Below, in pieces: positions 40,901 through 54,740 of a stretch of 64,000 nucleotides of DNA (position 1 is its first letter; the number at the start of each line of letters is the position of its first letter). Source of the stretch: Dirofilaria immitis (Eukaryota; Nematoda; Chromadorea; Rhabditida; Onchocercidae); assembly GCA_024305405.1 (NCBI GenBank), contig JAKNDB010000108.1, positions 186,001 through 250,000 on the forward strand. The letters run 5' to 3'. The notes beneath the pieces were generated by a model. It did not search any database. It was not told the origin of the DNA and saw only the letters and a list, made by a program, of their open reading frames with translations. The position numbers and the translations under genes were made by a program.

Positions 40901-41335
40901 CAGGTGCGAAGAATCATCAGCAAATTGTTCAGCAATCTGCGCGATGGTAGTTGGTACAGATTGATGATGAAATTGTGGCTCAAGAGTAGCTTGATTATAA
41001 TTTAGCGATGATATGGTTTCTGATTCTGAATTTGCTTGAGGTTTTGAATTTGGCTGAAGCAAAAACTCCTTGAATTGACTCTGAGATGGCATTATATCCA
41101 AAGAATCTGATATCAACGGTTGTTTAGCAACTGAATAAGTTCGAAGAACGTTTTTTGCTTCTGTTGCTGCTACTATTGATGCTCCATTCATCCTGTTTTG
41201 CATCAATCTAGGCGAGATTACAGAATTTTTAGACTCATTTTGTCCAGATGAGTTACCTTCATGTTGAGCATGGACATGAAACAGAATCACTGATATTACC
41301 AGGTGCAGAATCAGCAATATCCTTCTTATCATCAT
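34910..41335 (-). CDS. acn-1: ACN-1: ACE-like protein without peptidase site, cysteine module and GPI-type tail
   Basis: Secreted or surface-anchored relative of angiotensin-converting enzyme; C. elegans acn-1 is needed for moulting and seam-cell timing. Exons: 40721-41335, 40409-40564, 40044-40201, 39669-39833, 39529-39593, 39180-39316, 38929-39077, 38692-38788, 38435-38568, 38169-38311, 37847-38039, 37484-37662, 37156-37324, 36813-36917, 36112-36238, 35924-36006, 35718-35855, 34910-35151; about 1018 residues. Signal peptide ([15 protein letters not shown]), a Ser/Gln/Glu-rich extension to about 205, then the M2-type domain (EFW-like SFWTKS, YLYRDQP, SDWWQL). The HExxH site near residue 625 reads KLLAQ and the third ligand Glu is Ile, so no zinc can be held. 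Residues 893-930 hold six cysteines in an EB/EGF-like spacing. The last 20 residues are hydrophobic ([15 protein letters not shown]), as in GPI signals. Two one-base losses in A5 runs (plus T5 at 40173-40177 and 36868-36872) must be restored, and intron 12 has a GC donor. Confidence 0.93.
37325..37483 (-). other. GC-AG intron of acn-1
   Basis: Exon 12 ends CTAAG and the intron starts GCAAGT, the strong form of a GC donor; the acceptor is a T-rich run ending CAG at 37325-37327. Joining here gives WWQLSELFQGI, which aligns without a gap to the ACE motif WWYLRTKYQGI and keeps the phase. The nearby GT (CAA then GTGTTTG) would give an immediate stop. Confidence 0.85.
37702..37826. repeat. Imperfect direct repeat, about 60-base unit, in acn-1 intron 11
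   Basis: Two copies share TTTATTTCTTTCAAA followed by CTCAAAATTTGMATTGAAGC. They fill most of the intron between exons ending 37847 and starting 37662. Confidence 0.85.
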
Positions 41336-41342
41336 ACTGCAA
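41336..41342 (-). promoter_or_regulatory. Likely spliced-leader acceptor of acn-1; fixes the start codon
   Basis: On the minus strand TTGCAG ends one base before ATGATG at 41335. The open frame continues ten codons upstream to another ATG (41365), but that stretch would be removed by splicing at this AG, and the signal peptide starts properly at MMIRRILL. This is why the start at 41335 is preferred. Confidence 0.65.
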
Positions 41343-44300
41343 TTAACTTTTATTATCGATTGCATATTTTTAAACTTTAATAGCGAGAACTAAGAAAAAA
41401 ATCGGTGAAGCAAAGACCATTAGTGTGGAAAGAAATTTGATGCTGAATATATGGTGCTATTTTGTAAAATTAATTCGTCATATTATGATTATTAGACACT
41501 GCATTATCATAATGCTTATTTTATATTATAATATTTCGATTGCTTTTTTTTTTTTTAAAATAAACAACTATTAGATTAAAAATCAATAATTTCAGAAGAA
41601 TCATTTCTATGAATGCTTTCCTTATTATAAACAAGAAAAAGGGAAATACTGGAAAGATATATAATTGATAGAGGTATCAAAAAAAAAAATAAATAAAACA
41701 TAATGATAATATTTTGCAACAATATTTACAAGTTGAGTAAAGGGAGAGTAAAGAGAGAGATGATGTAGTAACTGGACAGATTAATTAATAATTTAATTAA
41801 AATGTTAGGCAAAAGAAGTAATGAAATAGAATCGTTCAAAAGACGTCTTTCAACTGTTTACATCAATAATCAAAATTTTATAATTCCAAAATTTTTGAAA
41901 AAAAAATTAAAGAAACCGATGATGATTAATAATTGCGAAATCTTAACATAAATTACAATTTTTTTTTAGAATCATTGTTCATATGCATAATCAATAATTT
42001 GGCTTAAATTCAATGTCTGCTCAAAAGTAGGAAATGCAAATGTCTTGATTTAGTTAAAGTTTCTTAAAATTCTAAATAATAATTTCAATCGAAGTATTTT
42101 ACATCTTTTCAGTCAACTAAATATCCAAAAACTGAAAAAGAAGAAATGAAATAGTTGGAAAGATAGTTAGTTAGGTAAACCTAATAAATGCATAAATTTC
42201 AAGTGATAGACCCGATAAAAAGTGCGAATGAGAGATTTCTTTCGATCAAGAATCCAGTCCACCTCTTTTTCTTCTTGTCTTCAGATCCAGTTTTGAAGAA
42301 TAGCTGTTGTGATAAGCAAAAGAAAGGGGCAAAAGTGATATCACTATGGAAAAGGAGAACAAGAAAGAAGATGCAAAATAGTTAATGAATGAGGATTTTG
42401 GTACTCTTCATGTTTCTTCATTTTAATCGAGAAAATTCTAAATGATATCAGTCTTTCTTTACCACCAAACTCTACTTCTCACCTACTCTGCCATAAACAG
42501 ATTATTACTGCAGAGAAGCCTGATACAATTGTTTTGTTATAATAATAACAGGTTTGGCAAGAATTTCAAAATTACGGTTACTGCTACTACCGAACGTATA
42601 TCATGGATAGGTATAGTTCAAATTATATCAATGAAACAGATATTTCAAATATAGTTTGAACAAATGTTGACGATACATTTTGAATGATTTAAAGTGAAAA
42701 TTTTAATATTTCAGAAGGAATAATAATTGAGATCTGTTGAGGATGGCACAGATAACGAGTTTGTCCAAAGATGGCATTTTATTTTTCTTCTTTTTTTTTT
42801 TCTATTATTTTGTTAAAGACAATTGAAAGAACCAATGGAATAGACGATATAAGGACAATGATAATATCAACGAAATCAACAAGCCGCAAGGGATAAGAAA
42901 CAATGCAACGGAAACAAGGGTATAGTAGAAGTTGTCGCAAATAATGGTCAAATGAATGGTTGAAGGTGAGCGTGTAGAAAAATTCTTGAAAATTTACATG
43001 TGAAGAAATAAGGCAAATGAACAAGAATTATGTAGATAGGCGATATGGCGATAGATGTACGTATTGTGTGCGACAAAAGTAATACCAATAAATCATGTCA
43101 TTGGGTGAGATAAAATGCGGTATGGGTTGTCGTCTACAACACATCTTTTTCCATTCCGCTCAATCTATCCTCTTTTTCGGGGTGATCGGCTTCATTTGTG
43201 AATCAGCCTATGATCAGCTGTATGATGACAACCTCTTACCATAATCATTCAATCGTGTCAATTCTTTATTTCAGTCTCGATCTTTTATTTGGAAACATTT
43301 ACAGCTATATCATAATAAACGACCCAAATTTCATTATATAATATCACTACGCTCATCACATTATTCAGCAATTCATCATAGCTTTTGCATTTTAATCATC
43401 TCATTGCAAATATTTTTGAAGTTAAAATTATGCTATTTTCATATTAATATCATTCATTTATTCTTAAATTTTTCTAATCTAAATATTTTTCATTATCGCA
43501 TAGAAGGAAAATTAAGAATTTTAATTCTCATATCGATCAGTTCTAGTATTAATTAAATAGAAGCGATATCCATTTCGGTATCCATCTATTTTTTTTTTTC
43601 TGTTTAATCCATCGTTGGATAGTGTAGTTTCGCTCATCTAATAACATATTTTTATGTTGATAGATTTGAAAACATTAAATGAAGATGAAAATAGAAAATG
43701 CTCCTAAGATAACAGTTATTTGAAGATAGATGGAATGATCATTTTAGCTATTGTTGAAGAAGAAAATTTAATCCACTTAAGTTTCATTTTTCTTCTTTTT
43801 TAAATAGAAGACGCATGGAATGCAGGAAGCTAGAAGATTCTGTAAAATTTATATAAGCTACAAATGCATGAAAATAAATAGCAAATGGAATATCCATGCT
43901 TCACCATCCGATCCGATAATTCAACTTTTTATTCCTATAAAAGGAACCCATAATGGAAAGCAACTGATACATATTAAAAGAATTCAGTAAAGAAATTCCG
44001 TTAATGTTACAAACGCAAGCAATTGTAGCAGCATCGAATGAATGAATTGCGAAAATGACATGACAACAGCGACGAATGGCAATAACATCTTTCATAACGA
44101 TTTACGTCCAACTAGTGGTCATCAGTCGTCCATCGCTATCGGATCAGCAATTCAATCATTCTCGCCTTTCTACTTCTCCGCCCCGAGCAATAATAGTACA
44201 TTCTGTTTGACTTTCCTTGCAAATCAACAACATTGTACATACACTGTTTCGTAGTTAAGTCATTTTGTAATGTGATAGTAGTAGTAGTATGGACACGGTG

Positions 44301-45739
44301 AGGCAAACTTTGTAAACAAACTGTTATTGAAGATGTATACATTGAAAGATGTAATGTACGATCGCATGCCTTATCTAAGATATTTTTGGATTGATAATGA
44401 GGATTTATTATTGATATTTAAATTGACATATAGATATTAGGTATCATATGATACAAGATTATTTATCAAATATACTAGTTATTCTATGCAAATCAATTTA
44501 AAATCTCATTATTTTTGTTGACAGTTTATTCCTAAAGTTTTTGAAAAAAAAACGCGGTAATGTTGATAAGTACAAAGATTTATTTTAGAACGGATATCAT
44601 TAGATTTTTATAACTCCACAATTTTTTTAAGCACTTAGAAAAAATTGGTCACGAAAACCTTGGAAACATAAAATTCAGAGAATCCAGTAAAAATTTTCAA
44701 AATTTCTGAGATTGCCAAAATCATTGTTCATTTTCATTTTAATGATAAGTTGCAAGAGAATAATAAAAACCACAAAATTTTAAATTATTTTATAAAGCAT
44801 ACATCTGATAATATTGAAGGTAAACAGCAACTTTTTAAAAGCTCATCAAATAACAAATGAATGTAAGTCTAAAATCAAAGAAATGGATGTATTTTTTCTC
44901 TTCACAGTTCAGAAAAGCTTATAGCTTCTGTTGAATTCCATCTAACTTCCATTTCAATCCAACTGTATCTGCAGATCTTGCCTTAAAATAGGAATAAATC
45001 CAAAAGTTATTTCCTTTCAAAAGTCTTACTGGTAAGTGATAAAATCTTTACAAAGATCATTTTTGCCTTTAAATAAACAAATAGTACAGTGTTTCTTAAA
45101 CTTCAACGTTTATAAGTATTGCATACTTATGCGATTAAAAATAACTTTATATCAACGTTATGTGATTTGATCTATAAAAGGCTCACGGATGAATTTTCAA
45201 ATTTTCATTAATCGTTTAAAATTATCCGACAGATTTAAAATTCTGTTTAATTTTTCCATCACAATAATTTTCACCGTGATGGATAAATTAAATAGAATAG
45301 GTTAGCGAAGATACTAATTGTCCTGCTAAAGCATAACTTAGTTCATCGGAACAACTGATTTTCATATATCGGTTATCTTGAAACAAGATCTTGTTCATGT
45401 ATCAGTTATCTTGAGACAAGATCTTGTAACTCACTTGTCTTAAAATTACATCTTATAGTGTAGAATAATTAAAAAGCGCTTATTAATTTAAAATATAATC
45501 AACTAAAAGAGATTAAATCACTACATCCTTGCTAAATATCTGCTACTGGACACTTTTTTACTACAGGATGTGTTTAAAAGTTAATTTAAAACTATTTAGT
45601 TTATCTGCCCTTCCTCTCTCTCTCTCTCTCTCTCCTTATTCTCTCTGATAACAAAATCGTTTGAATCTGATATTTAGAGTGAATTCTCAGAGAGAAGTTT
45701 ACACTCATATATGAAAGTGAATTTTTAGAAAACACTTTC
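41343..45739. other. Intergenic between acn-1 and the GPCR gene; acn-1 promoter expected at its left
   Basis: No gene firmly recognised. Contains T-rich and A-rich runs, a GC-richer frame at 44042-44254 (plus, 70 codons, Asn/Ser-rich, begins MNCENDMTTATNG, no other exon found), a direct repeat at 45364-45429 and a (CT)n run near 45612-45635. Confidence 0.5.
45364..45429. repeat. Direct repeat of about 32 bases containing a palindrome
   Basis: ATCRGTTATCTTGARACAAG then ATCTTGT occurs twice, with two substitutions. Each copy holds the 12-base palindrome ACAAGATCTTGT, so the region can pair in several ways. Confidence 0.85.
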
Positions 45740-48700
45740 TTACCCGCAGCTACCATTTAAGCAAATATCACGATTTGAGCATAACACATTATCGAACAAT
45801 ATCTTTTGAAAGCAATTCGGAAATCTCTGTTTAAAATCGTATAAATGATTGGATTTGCCGTAGAGTTTGCATAACCTAACCAGGTAACAGCCTGAAATAT
45901 TAGCTATTGTTATTGTAATCAATGCGGAAATTATGTACAAATTGTGCTACCTCTGGATTAAAACTTTTAAAATGCCGGATTAGTAAATTAATCAAAATTT
46001 TGAATTATAACAAAACGAATATATGAATGAGAATTGTTGAAATTTTCTGGCAATAGGATAAAAAAAAAAAAAAAAATTGAATTCATCACTGAATAATGGA
46101 GGAGTTGAAAATGAATTTAAAAACAATAAAGGTCATTGAACTGTTTTACCTTGAACTGTACATCGGATATCAAAGCTGGAAGAAAGGAACGAATGACATT
46201 TACAATGAAGAATGGCAACCAACATATTAGAAATGTACCCATTATTACTCCCAATGTAAACCTTCAAATCAAAATTTGCTCTGAGAAAATTTAAAAATTT
46301 ATTCTATGCAAAAAATTTACAAATTAAAAATAAAGCTAATAATCGATGAAATTATATAACAATTGAGAATTTTTTGATTTATTTGATATTAGAAAAAGTT
46401 TTACTGAAAATCGATAATAACGTAAAGATAACGCGATGATTAGTAGAAAAAGAAAGAATTCTGTTTTCGACGTGGAATATTATTTATACGGCGCTTAGAA
46501 TGACGAATGTCCAAATTAACAATGGATAATGTAATTCTTGATTTGGGCCAATACAAATGATTATAGGCTTGGTAAAAAAATGTGAACTTAGATGATGAAC
46601 TTTTATGTTAGCAAAGAGAGTAGTGACCAATGAAGTTTAGAGGCTAAAGGTAAAGATCGGGCTAAAGGCTAATCATATCTTGAGATAAAATTGAGTATAT
46701 GTAGTTGCCATTTCAAGAAACAAATTTAACCTGGCTTTCTGATCAGTGATACAAAGTTGTGATGATGCATTTTTCGACTTGAATCGTTCCGATACTGTCG
46801 GATCACTTTTATGACAGCAATGACATATCGTAAGTATTCTATCATAGAATTCAACATTTGTATTCTGAAATCATCTTTTTCTTTATATTGCTATTTCTCT
46901 AAAATCTGAAATGTTTATTAGAAATCAAATACAGGTGTAAAATTCATAAGAAAGCAACGAATACGTACAATATGCAACTGATCAAATATTTCAAATAAGA
47001 AAAAAATTATAGATTTTTATTGAATAATTTGTAAGAATGAAACGAAATGATTTGATATTTATACAGTAATTATTACGCTATAAGATAATTTGTTGCAATT
47101 TAAATGTATTTTTTTTTGCTTCTTTTTATTTGATTTTGATTTTTCAATAAAATAAATAATGAAATAATATCGAAACTTTTAAACATTTAAAATTATCAAA
47201 TGAATTTTGCCAAAAAGAATAGCTATTAGATATAAAAGGCATCCCTTCCCATGCTTTTCTAAATATCATTTATAAAATATTTGCATATCATTGCAAATAT
47301 TTATTTTCCTTTCTTGTCATTTCATTTAAATTATCAAAGGCAATAATAAATGATAATATCCAACTAAGACATTTCTGTCTCAGTCAAACATTATCGAGTA
47401 TGTCAAATTTAGCTACATATCAGATATGAAAACCGGAATAGTAAAAACTAGTTGGTTTTGATGATGATAAAATTCTCTGAATAGTAATGATTCGATATGA
47501 ACGATGATAAGATAAAAAGAATTTGATGAGACAAGTGGAAGGGAAAGATTTGTGAATTAATATATGCTTCTCATATCACTGGTACAAATATTATATGAAG
47601 TCGGAAACGATACATTTCGAATTTCTTCACAAGCATTCGGTATTACAGCAAAGTTTGCTGCTTGTTGAAGTTGCATACGCATTATTTTGGCATGCTTTCT
47701 GGCGAAGAAATACAGACGAGTGTATAGTAGTACCATCATTATCGCAGGTATAACAAAACTGCACATCGAGCTGCCTAATGCATAAAATGGCTTAAGTCGT
47801 AGCTCACATCTCGGATAGGAACTGCAATTGATGATATTATTCAAAGTTTATTTATAGCAAAATTTTTGAATTAAACAATTTAGGAAGTTGAATTTCATCT
47901 CATCCATTTATTTGACAAGTAATTTACTCATTGTATTTAGTTCCATCAATTTCCTTCCTATCATCGTTCTCTTCATCTCTTTGTGCTAATTCCAGGATAA
48001 TTTGTGTGAAACCAATAATAGCAGATATAAGCCAAACAAATGCTATAACGCTGCATATTTTCCTCCTCCTAAAACGTTGTTGATAGATGATGTATCAATT
48101 AAATAGAAAACAAAATTTTAAATGATTCATCAACAAAAATAGTAAATAGCCAATTTCTTCAAATAATTTCTCTCATATTTTATACTCATTTCTTGTTTTG
48201 CTTATCTTTTCTTATGATTATATGTGTAAACATTCATGATAACATATCATTCTCAATATGGTTATTATTTATTATTAATTGCGTCATTAATTGCAAAATC
48301 AATCATCTTGATAATCGTTTTACATTCTTTTAAAATTTTGTTGTAATTAATAAAACCACAAAGATATGGCGATTTCTGTATCGCCATCGAAATGATCGCT
48401 TTTTCATCTTTGAGATCGATTTTAAAAGTTTGAAATAATAATTATTATTATTACAAAAGCGATAATCTTATCTCTTAGTTGAATTCAAGAAAAGATTTGC
48501 ATACTTTTACATCTCTGCATCGTTCATATACAAGAGCAGAATTGAGAAATATCAAAATTTGAAAGATAAGATAATAAAATCTTTTATATATCTCGGAAAA
48601 TTGAAAATTTACTTTTTATGCATAGCACAACGAAAGATAGCAGCACAAAAAAAATCGAATATCGATATGTCGCGTCAACTCAAGAAATTCATCAATACGC

Positions 48701-49189
48701 TTAGATATGGATTGCGAAAAAGGATACCTGACGTAAACAAGTGGACGACTAATATGCAGAAATCTGTGCAAGGCAATTGCAGAAAGATTGAGTATCGAAG
48801 CTGTGGTACATGTAATATCGAAGCATATCCAAAGTTGGCAATATAAGCGACCAAATGGCCAATATCCGAGAATATCATTGGTTGCTGCGAATAACATCAC
48901 CTGGCAAAAATTACGCTATTAACCAAAAACAAATCTTCTAGATTCTCATCAAATTACAAATAAGACACAGCTATTTTGAATAGAATTAATTTAAAATGGT
49001 AATAAGTAAACTTACAAGCAAAGATATTAGAAGGTCAGATACAGCAAGCGATACCAGGAATAAATTCTCCTGCTGTCGTCGTAAAATTCGATCGCAAAAT
49101 ACAGCGACGCATACAAGCAAATTACCGCCTAATGCAATAATTATAATAGCAGCATAAACAAGTAATAAAATACTAGCAATTGAGAGCAT
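45740..49189 (-). CDS. Biogenic-amine GPCR, D1-like dopamine receptor type
   Basis: Seven-helix plasma-membrane receptor. Exons: 49016-49189, 48728-48900, 47928-48068, a TM5 exon ending near 47560 and starting 47821, 46731-46838, 46150-46261, 45740-45891. TM1 has GGNLLV, TM2 LAVSDLL, TM3 the amine-binding Asp ([19 protein letters not shown]), TM5 three serines at the catechol-binding positions ([10 protein letters not shown]), TM6 CWLPFF, TM7 NSTANPIIY. The TM3 block closely resembles vertebrate D1 (DIMCSTASILNL), so dopamine is the likeliest ligand; octopamine or another amine is possible. The DRY motif is HRF. The extracellular N-terminus is very short, so an upstream exon may be missing; the third intracellular loop junction is unresolved (phase does not match). 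After TM7, one extra A in the A4 run (plus T4 at 45804-45807) turns FRIAFKR into the usual FRIAFKKILF and extends the tail to the stop at 45740; unaltered, the stop is at 45757. Confidence 0.88.
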
Positions 49190-52100
49190 TTTCAAGTATT
49201 TATTTAATTGATCAAACTATTAATCATTGATGCTTCATTCCATCTGAAAATTCAAAAATTTGCAATTTTTTTTTAAAATTTTTTTCGGAAAAACTTAGCA
49301 TTCAAGACCACCCATCTTATTATAGATCGCCAAACTATCGGATTATACACTTCAAAAATTTCAAGATCTTTGCCAGATTGGATAAGAATATAAGGATTGC
49401 ACGGATGTATATATTTAAAGTAGAAAGCTTATGTTTAAAAAATCTATTTGGCTTATCTCCAAAATCATCATCATTTGACAGCAGGCTACTTTTCAGAAGT
49501 CACACTGAAGCAAGGTTAAATTAATTTTCTTGGCTTTAAAATATTTCGGATTTTTTTTTATATATATTCAGCAAATAAGAATTAAACAAGCATAAAGCAA
49601 CTGTAAAAAAGAAAAAGTTTGATATGCTCATAAGAATTTTACCAAAAACTCAATTCTTTATCAGGTACAACTAGATGAATGTTAATGCGAGAATTGAATT
49701 ATTGTGATTTTTTTTTCTAACCAAAAAATTGACATAAAAATGTAAGCATAACAGAAGTTGATAAGAAAAAGATGCATATTACTTTTTTCTCGAAAAAAAT
49801 TTTTATCTAAATTATCTATCATCAATTTTTTCTTCATGATGATGAAACTTTGAATAATCGATCACTTACTGATCAATAGATTCATTTATTTATCTTATTT
49901 CATATTGTAGATTGCTAAATTTTGTGTAATATTTGATATATACTATAAATTAAAGAAGCAAAAATTGGCTAATTATTTATTTAGATTATTATTTAAAAAC
50001 TACCATTAAGGCATATTTTTAAATGTATGCTTAAAGAATCCGATTTACTGAATCTTTGATAACCGATGACATGTAAGTGTAAAAGGAATAAATTATGGAA
50101 GATGCGATGGTGCTGGAAAATGTCGAAAATATAAATCCATTCATTGTTCAACTGAAATCGTAAAAATCAGTCCGATATTTTACTGTTAATTTGATCAGGT
50201 GCTAATATATGCTAATTAAATTTGCTCATTTTAATCAAGCTAAAAAGGATGATATATGCATTGAATAAATGAAGGTCCGTTCGCAGGATTTCGCAACTCG
50301 CAAGTGATGTAGACGCATAATTTTATTGTGAATAAATGAACGACTAAGATATGCTAACGAGCTGACTGGCAACGCTTAGACAATTTTTTTTTTTTTTCGC
50401 AAGACTTGCATTTTTGCTTTTAACTGGCTTATGTTTCTATGGAATCGCAGATGAATTCATCAGAATCATAAATTTCATTTTTAAGTCGCAGCGATCTCTT
50501 ACAGCTTTTCAACGTTCTAAATTTTCGAAATGAATTTGATCAAAAAATGGTTCTGATTTTGCAAAATGATTAACATAACGGAATGCATATTACGATATGA
50601 ATCAATCGAAAAAGAATTGATGACAAACTTTGTACAAATCCATTTAAAGTCTTTGAAATGACGACCATAAGTTTTAAATAATTGTCAACATATGCCACAT
50701 TTATATGATTTAAAAAGAAGTCTAAAGTTTTAGTTCATCGCCTGAAATACGACGTTAGTGTTCGTAAACATTGTATTAATAACAATTCAGAAAATTAACG
50801 ATTTATAGTGGTCATTACGAAATTTAGAATCAATAATTGCGGCAATTTTGAAAAAAGCATGACTGGTTCAAATTGCGAAACTGAAAACTAATTTTATAGC
50901 TGATGTTATTTTCAAAGCTATAAATTTCGCAATAAAAGTTTAAGATATAATAATTTGTAGATATAGAATTACCTGAGAAATTCAGATGATTGTTTTTCAT
51001 TCTTGCCATACGATATTCGTATCATATATTGCAAATATAACATATGTGATGATGCCTAAAAGTAGTTATTTTAAGTTGTTATATTTTTGTCAAAAATTTC
51101 GCTTTTATTCACTCATCCGAAATTAGTAAAAAAAAAAAAAAAAAAGTAATGTTATTTTTTTAGAGCAGGAAGTTTAGTATTTTCAAATAAAACAAGTACA
51201 ATAAGATTAAACTAAAAGACATATATTTGTTATTTTTAAAATTATCCCATTCTTATATCCATCCTATACAACAATTTCAGTTAAAAATTCTTTGTATTGA
51301 AAAATTAGTAAAAACATTTCTATTATTTTTTAAAAATAATAATAATAATAACGAATTTAAGCCGAATGGTTTAACTATTAGATTAAATAAAAAAGATTTG
51401 TTTAACAATTATCGTAAACTTTCTCAAAATTTTTTATCATTTTATTCCTAATAAACACTTTATATGCAAAAGAAAAGAAAAAGGAAAAAAAAATGATTTG
51501 AGAAGATGCAAATGAATGAAAATCATTTTTTAAATGAGCAAAAATTAATAAGAATTGTGTAAAATCAAAAATAAAAATTATAACAAAAATAACATTTTAC
51601 CAAATTCATTCATAAATTATGCCTAATTTTAATATTTATTTCATAATATTGTTAATATATCGTAAAATGGCCAATTGATTGTGGAATTTTATTTTAAGAA
51701 AAAAAACATATTAAAGCATGTATGAATGAATGTGTAATAATTTGCTGAAATTTTATGCGACCAAAAATATTTGTTTATTCTTAAAATTAGGCCAAAAAAA
51801 AGGAAAAAAAGGCCTAGTAAACAACAAATAATGATTGCAAAAGTAGCACATTTTTCAAAGTGGAATTAAAAGAAATACGAAAATTTGTAGAAACAAAAGC
51901 TATCAATAAGACATTGAATTAAAAAAGGAAGTCATCATAGTCAGTAAAGGAGGGAGGGGATGAGAGAGAGGGAGGGGGAGGGAAAAAAATTGGAAATTTA
52001 AAAAAATTGATTAAGAAATCAATTAGGTAGGGAGAACTTTACTTTGTTATTTAGGCTTTTCATCCTTACTTCTCTCTCTCTCTCTCTTCTCCCTTTCTCT

Positions 52101-54657
52101 CTCTCTCTTTTCCTTTATTTTGTTGAAAATGTCTTTCTTCTTTTTTAAAATAATTTTTTAGGAAAATTTCAAAAGAATATGCAATAAGTTCAGCGGAAAA
52201 AAAACCAAAACGAAGGTAATGAAAATGAATATGATAAAGAAGACGAAAATATTGCTATTAAATGATTTCATTCTCAAAGACTATAAAATGAATGATAAAG
52301 AAAACGAATGAGATGATAAGTTGATAACAGTTAAGGATAACATTTTAATTTTAAAGATGCTATAAAATTGTACTTTCCTTATGCGAAATTACAAAAGAAT
52401 AACAGAAAGAAGTAAGTTCCATGTTAACTACTATTAAAATATCATGATAATATTAAAATTTTTTTCTTTCGAACTTCCTCATTTATATTATGAACAATTC
52501 GAATATTCAGTATTTCATGCATTAAAAGGAAGTCATCAAAGAATGCTGTATGTTCAAACTTGAAAACTTACTTTTATCAATTGAAAATTTCACAAATTAA
52601 TGGTTAACATTGATAACAAATTAAATTACTGTTCCTTATTCATCGATTTCTTTGTTGCGACTGTTTATTTAAGTTTAATATCAAAATTATATTTTTACTG
52701 ATTTAGAAGAAGTAAAATATAAAGCATCCTATATTCTTACGTTTATAGAAAATTTTGAAAAATCATTCTTGGCATTGTATTATTTTAAGAGTGAAAAATC
52801 TAAAATTAAGAAATGTTAGTGAAAATAAATGCAAATTATTGTGGATCCAGAAATCAAGCTTCTGCTCTATCTTGATATTCATAATTTATTATCAGTGTGA
52901 TATTTGTTGCCATTTCAAATTTTATTTTAATAATAAGAAAAAAAGACAAATGCATAATTTTTAGGATATAAAAATGCTAGCTAAATGTTCAGTAAGTTTG
53001 CCTTCTAAAGGTTTAAAAAATTTTTTCTCGACTTAGAAGTCATAAACATCATCAATTCGTTAATTAAATCATCAATGCTAGAAAGATCAGTGTCAAAATT
53101 AATTTTAAATATTTTTAAAGCAATTCATTTATCGCTTTATTCCGCCTGTTTTTTCAGTTCAAATTTTTAACTTATATTCAGATATGAGATAATGACTATA
53201 AATTTACTTGCATGCTCAGAATAAAACAAATAACAATAGTCGATTGTTAGTTAGTTAGCAAACAGAGTGAAATGAAATGGCTCGAATAGGCAAAGTCTAA
53301 ATTGAAAAAAGTAAAGTGAAATTCAACAGAAATAATTAGAAGAAGAAAAGTGGATTACAAGAGTTGGGTTGTTTGTTTGAAAATAAAAATAATCTTCTGA
53401 TGACACAGCATTGCTGCATAAGTGAGGTGCAAACGAAGATGGGATAACAACAGTCTTATCATTATTTATTAATGTTTTTTAGAATAAAAGAAGAAGCAAC
53501 AAGAAATTGCTTAACCAACATGTAAACAAGTTCGAAAAGGCTAAAGTAAAATTAAAAAAAAAAAGAAAAGAAAAAAAACTAAATGAAAAAGGAAAAATTA
53601 AATTGTAGATGAAATCGGGTTTGTTTATTTATTTCCTGACGACGCAGCTGTCAGAATTTGCGTGTCAATAGTTTAATAATCATTTATTAATAACTAATTT
53701 ATCATATAATTAAATCATCTTTTCTAAGCGGCATAAATGATGGATTCATAAGCGATTACTTATAAACAACAAAACATACGATGTAAAAGTTTTACATTCA
53801 TTATCAAACAATGATGGATTTCATAAGTGATTAATTTTAACACATACAAAAAAAAAACATCAAATTTTAAATGAAAAATCACAGTATAATATAATTCGAG
53901 AGATAAAGAATTGATAGCAAAAAAAAAAACGAAAAAAAACTGATTGCATAAAAAAACTTACATTTTAAGTATTCTTTTATTACTTCTCAAATTTGCATCA
54001 TAATATATCTTTGATATCAAAATTACGATAAAAGCGATAGATTACACATTTTTTCATTATATGTAATATAATGAAAAGAAAAAAGAAATTTCATTTAGTT
54101 CATACAAATAAGTATTTCAGGATTTAACATTTCCCATCTTCTATTATAATATAAATTATTAGGAAGAAGTTGAAACATAAATGTGACATTTTGTAATGAA
54201 GTACATTCTAACGAATAATTATGCTTAAATTGCTATTAAAGAAATAAAAGATTTATGTTTTAGCTTATTACAAAAAAGAAAAAAGAATTGATTAATAACT
54301 TTTTAAATCTATTAATAAAACAAAAAGATAGAAATAAACGAACGAACGAACGAACGAATCTAAGGCATTTATTTATAGATCAGAAAGCTATACTTATTTT
54401 TCTAATTGTTCATTTCTAGAGACTAAATTCTTTCTATAATATTCGCATCTTCAATGAAACTATTCAAAATAAGATGGATGATTATAAATTATGAGAGAGT
54501 GCAAAAGTAGTCATTCATTTTTCCTTAGTATCCTAAATGTATCTCTGTAAAAAAAAAAAAAAGTAGGAAAATCTAATTCATTGCTCAGAACTATGTTAGT
54601 TTGTCAAAGAGCCTAAGCTGAGAGAAAAAGAAAAAAAAGGAACTGAACATGGCTGAA

Positions 54658-54740
54658 TGATGATGATGTCGATGATGATGATGATAATGATGATAATGGT
54701 GATGGTAATGGTGATGATGACGATGATGATGATGATGATG
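54658..54740. repeat. (GAT)n microsatellite, interrupted
   Basis: About 80 bases of GATGAT with GATAAT, GGTGAT and GACGAT variants, the same unit as at 20395-20582. Confidence 0.9.

Noticed and set aside
44042..44254. 70-residue plus-strand Asn/Ser-rich frame
   Set aside because: GC-richer and begins with ATG, but has no motif, no splice partner and an equally long frame on the other strand; left as a note in the intergenic entry.
48559..48846. 95-residue plus-strand frame
   Set aside because: Antisense of the TM3 exon of the GPCR gene.
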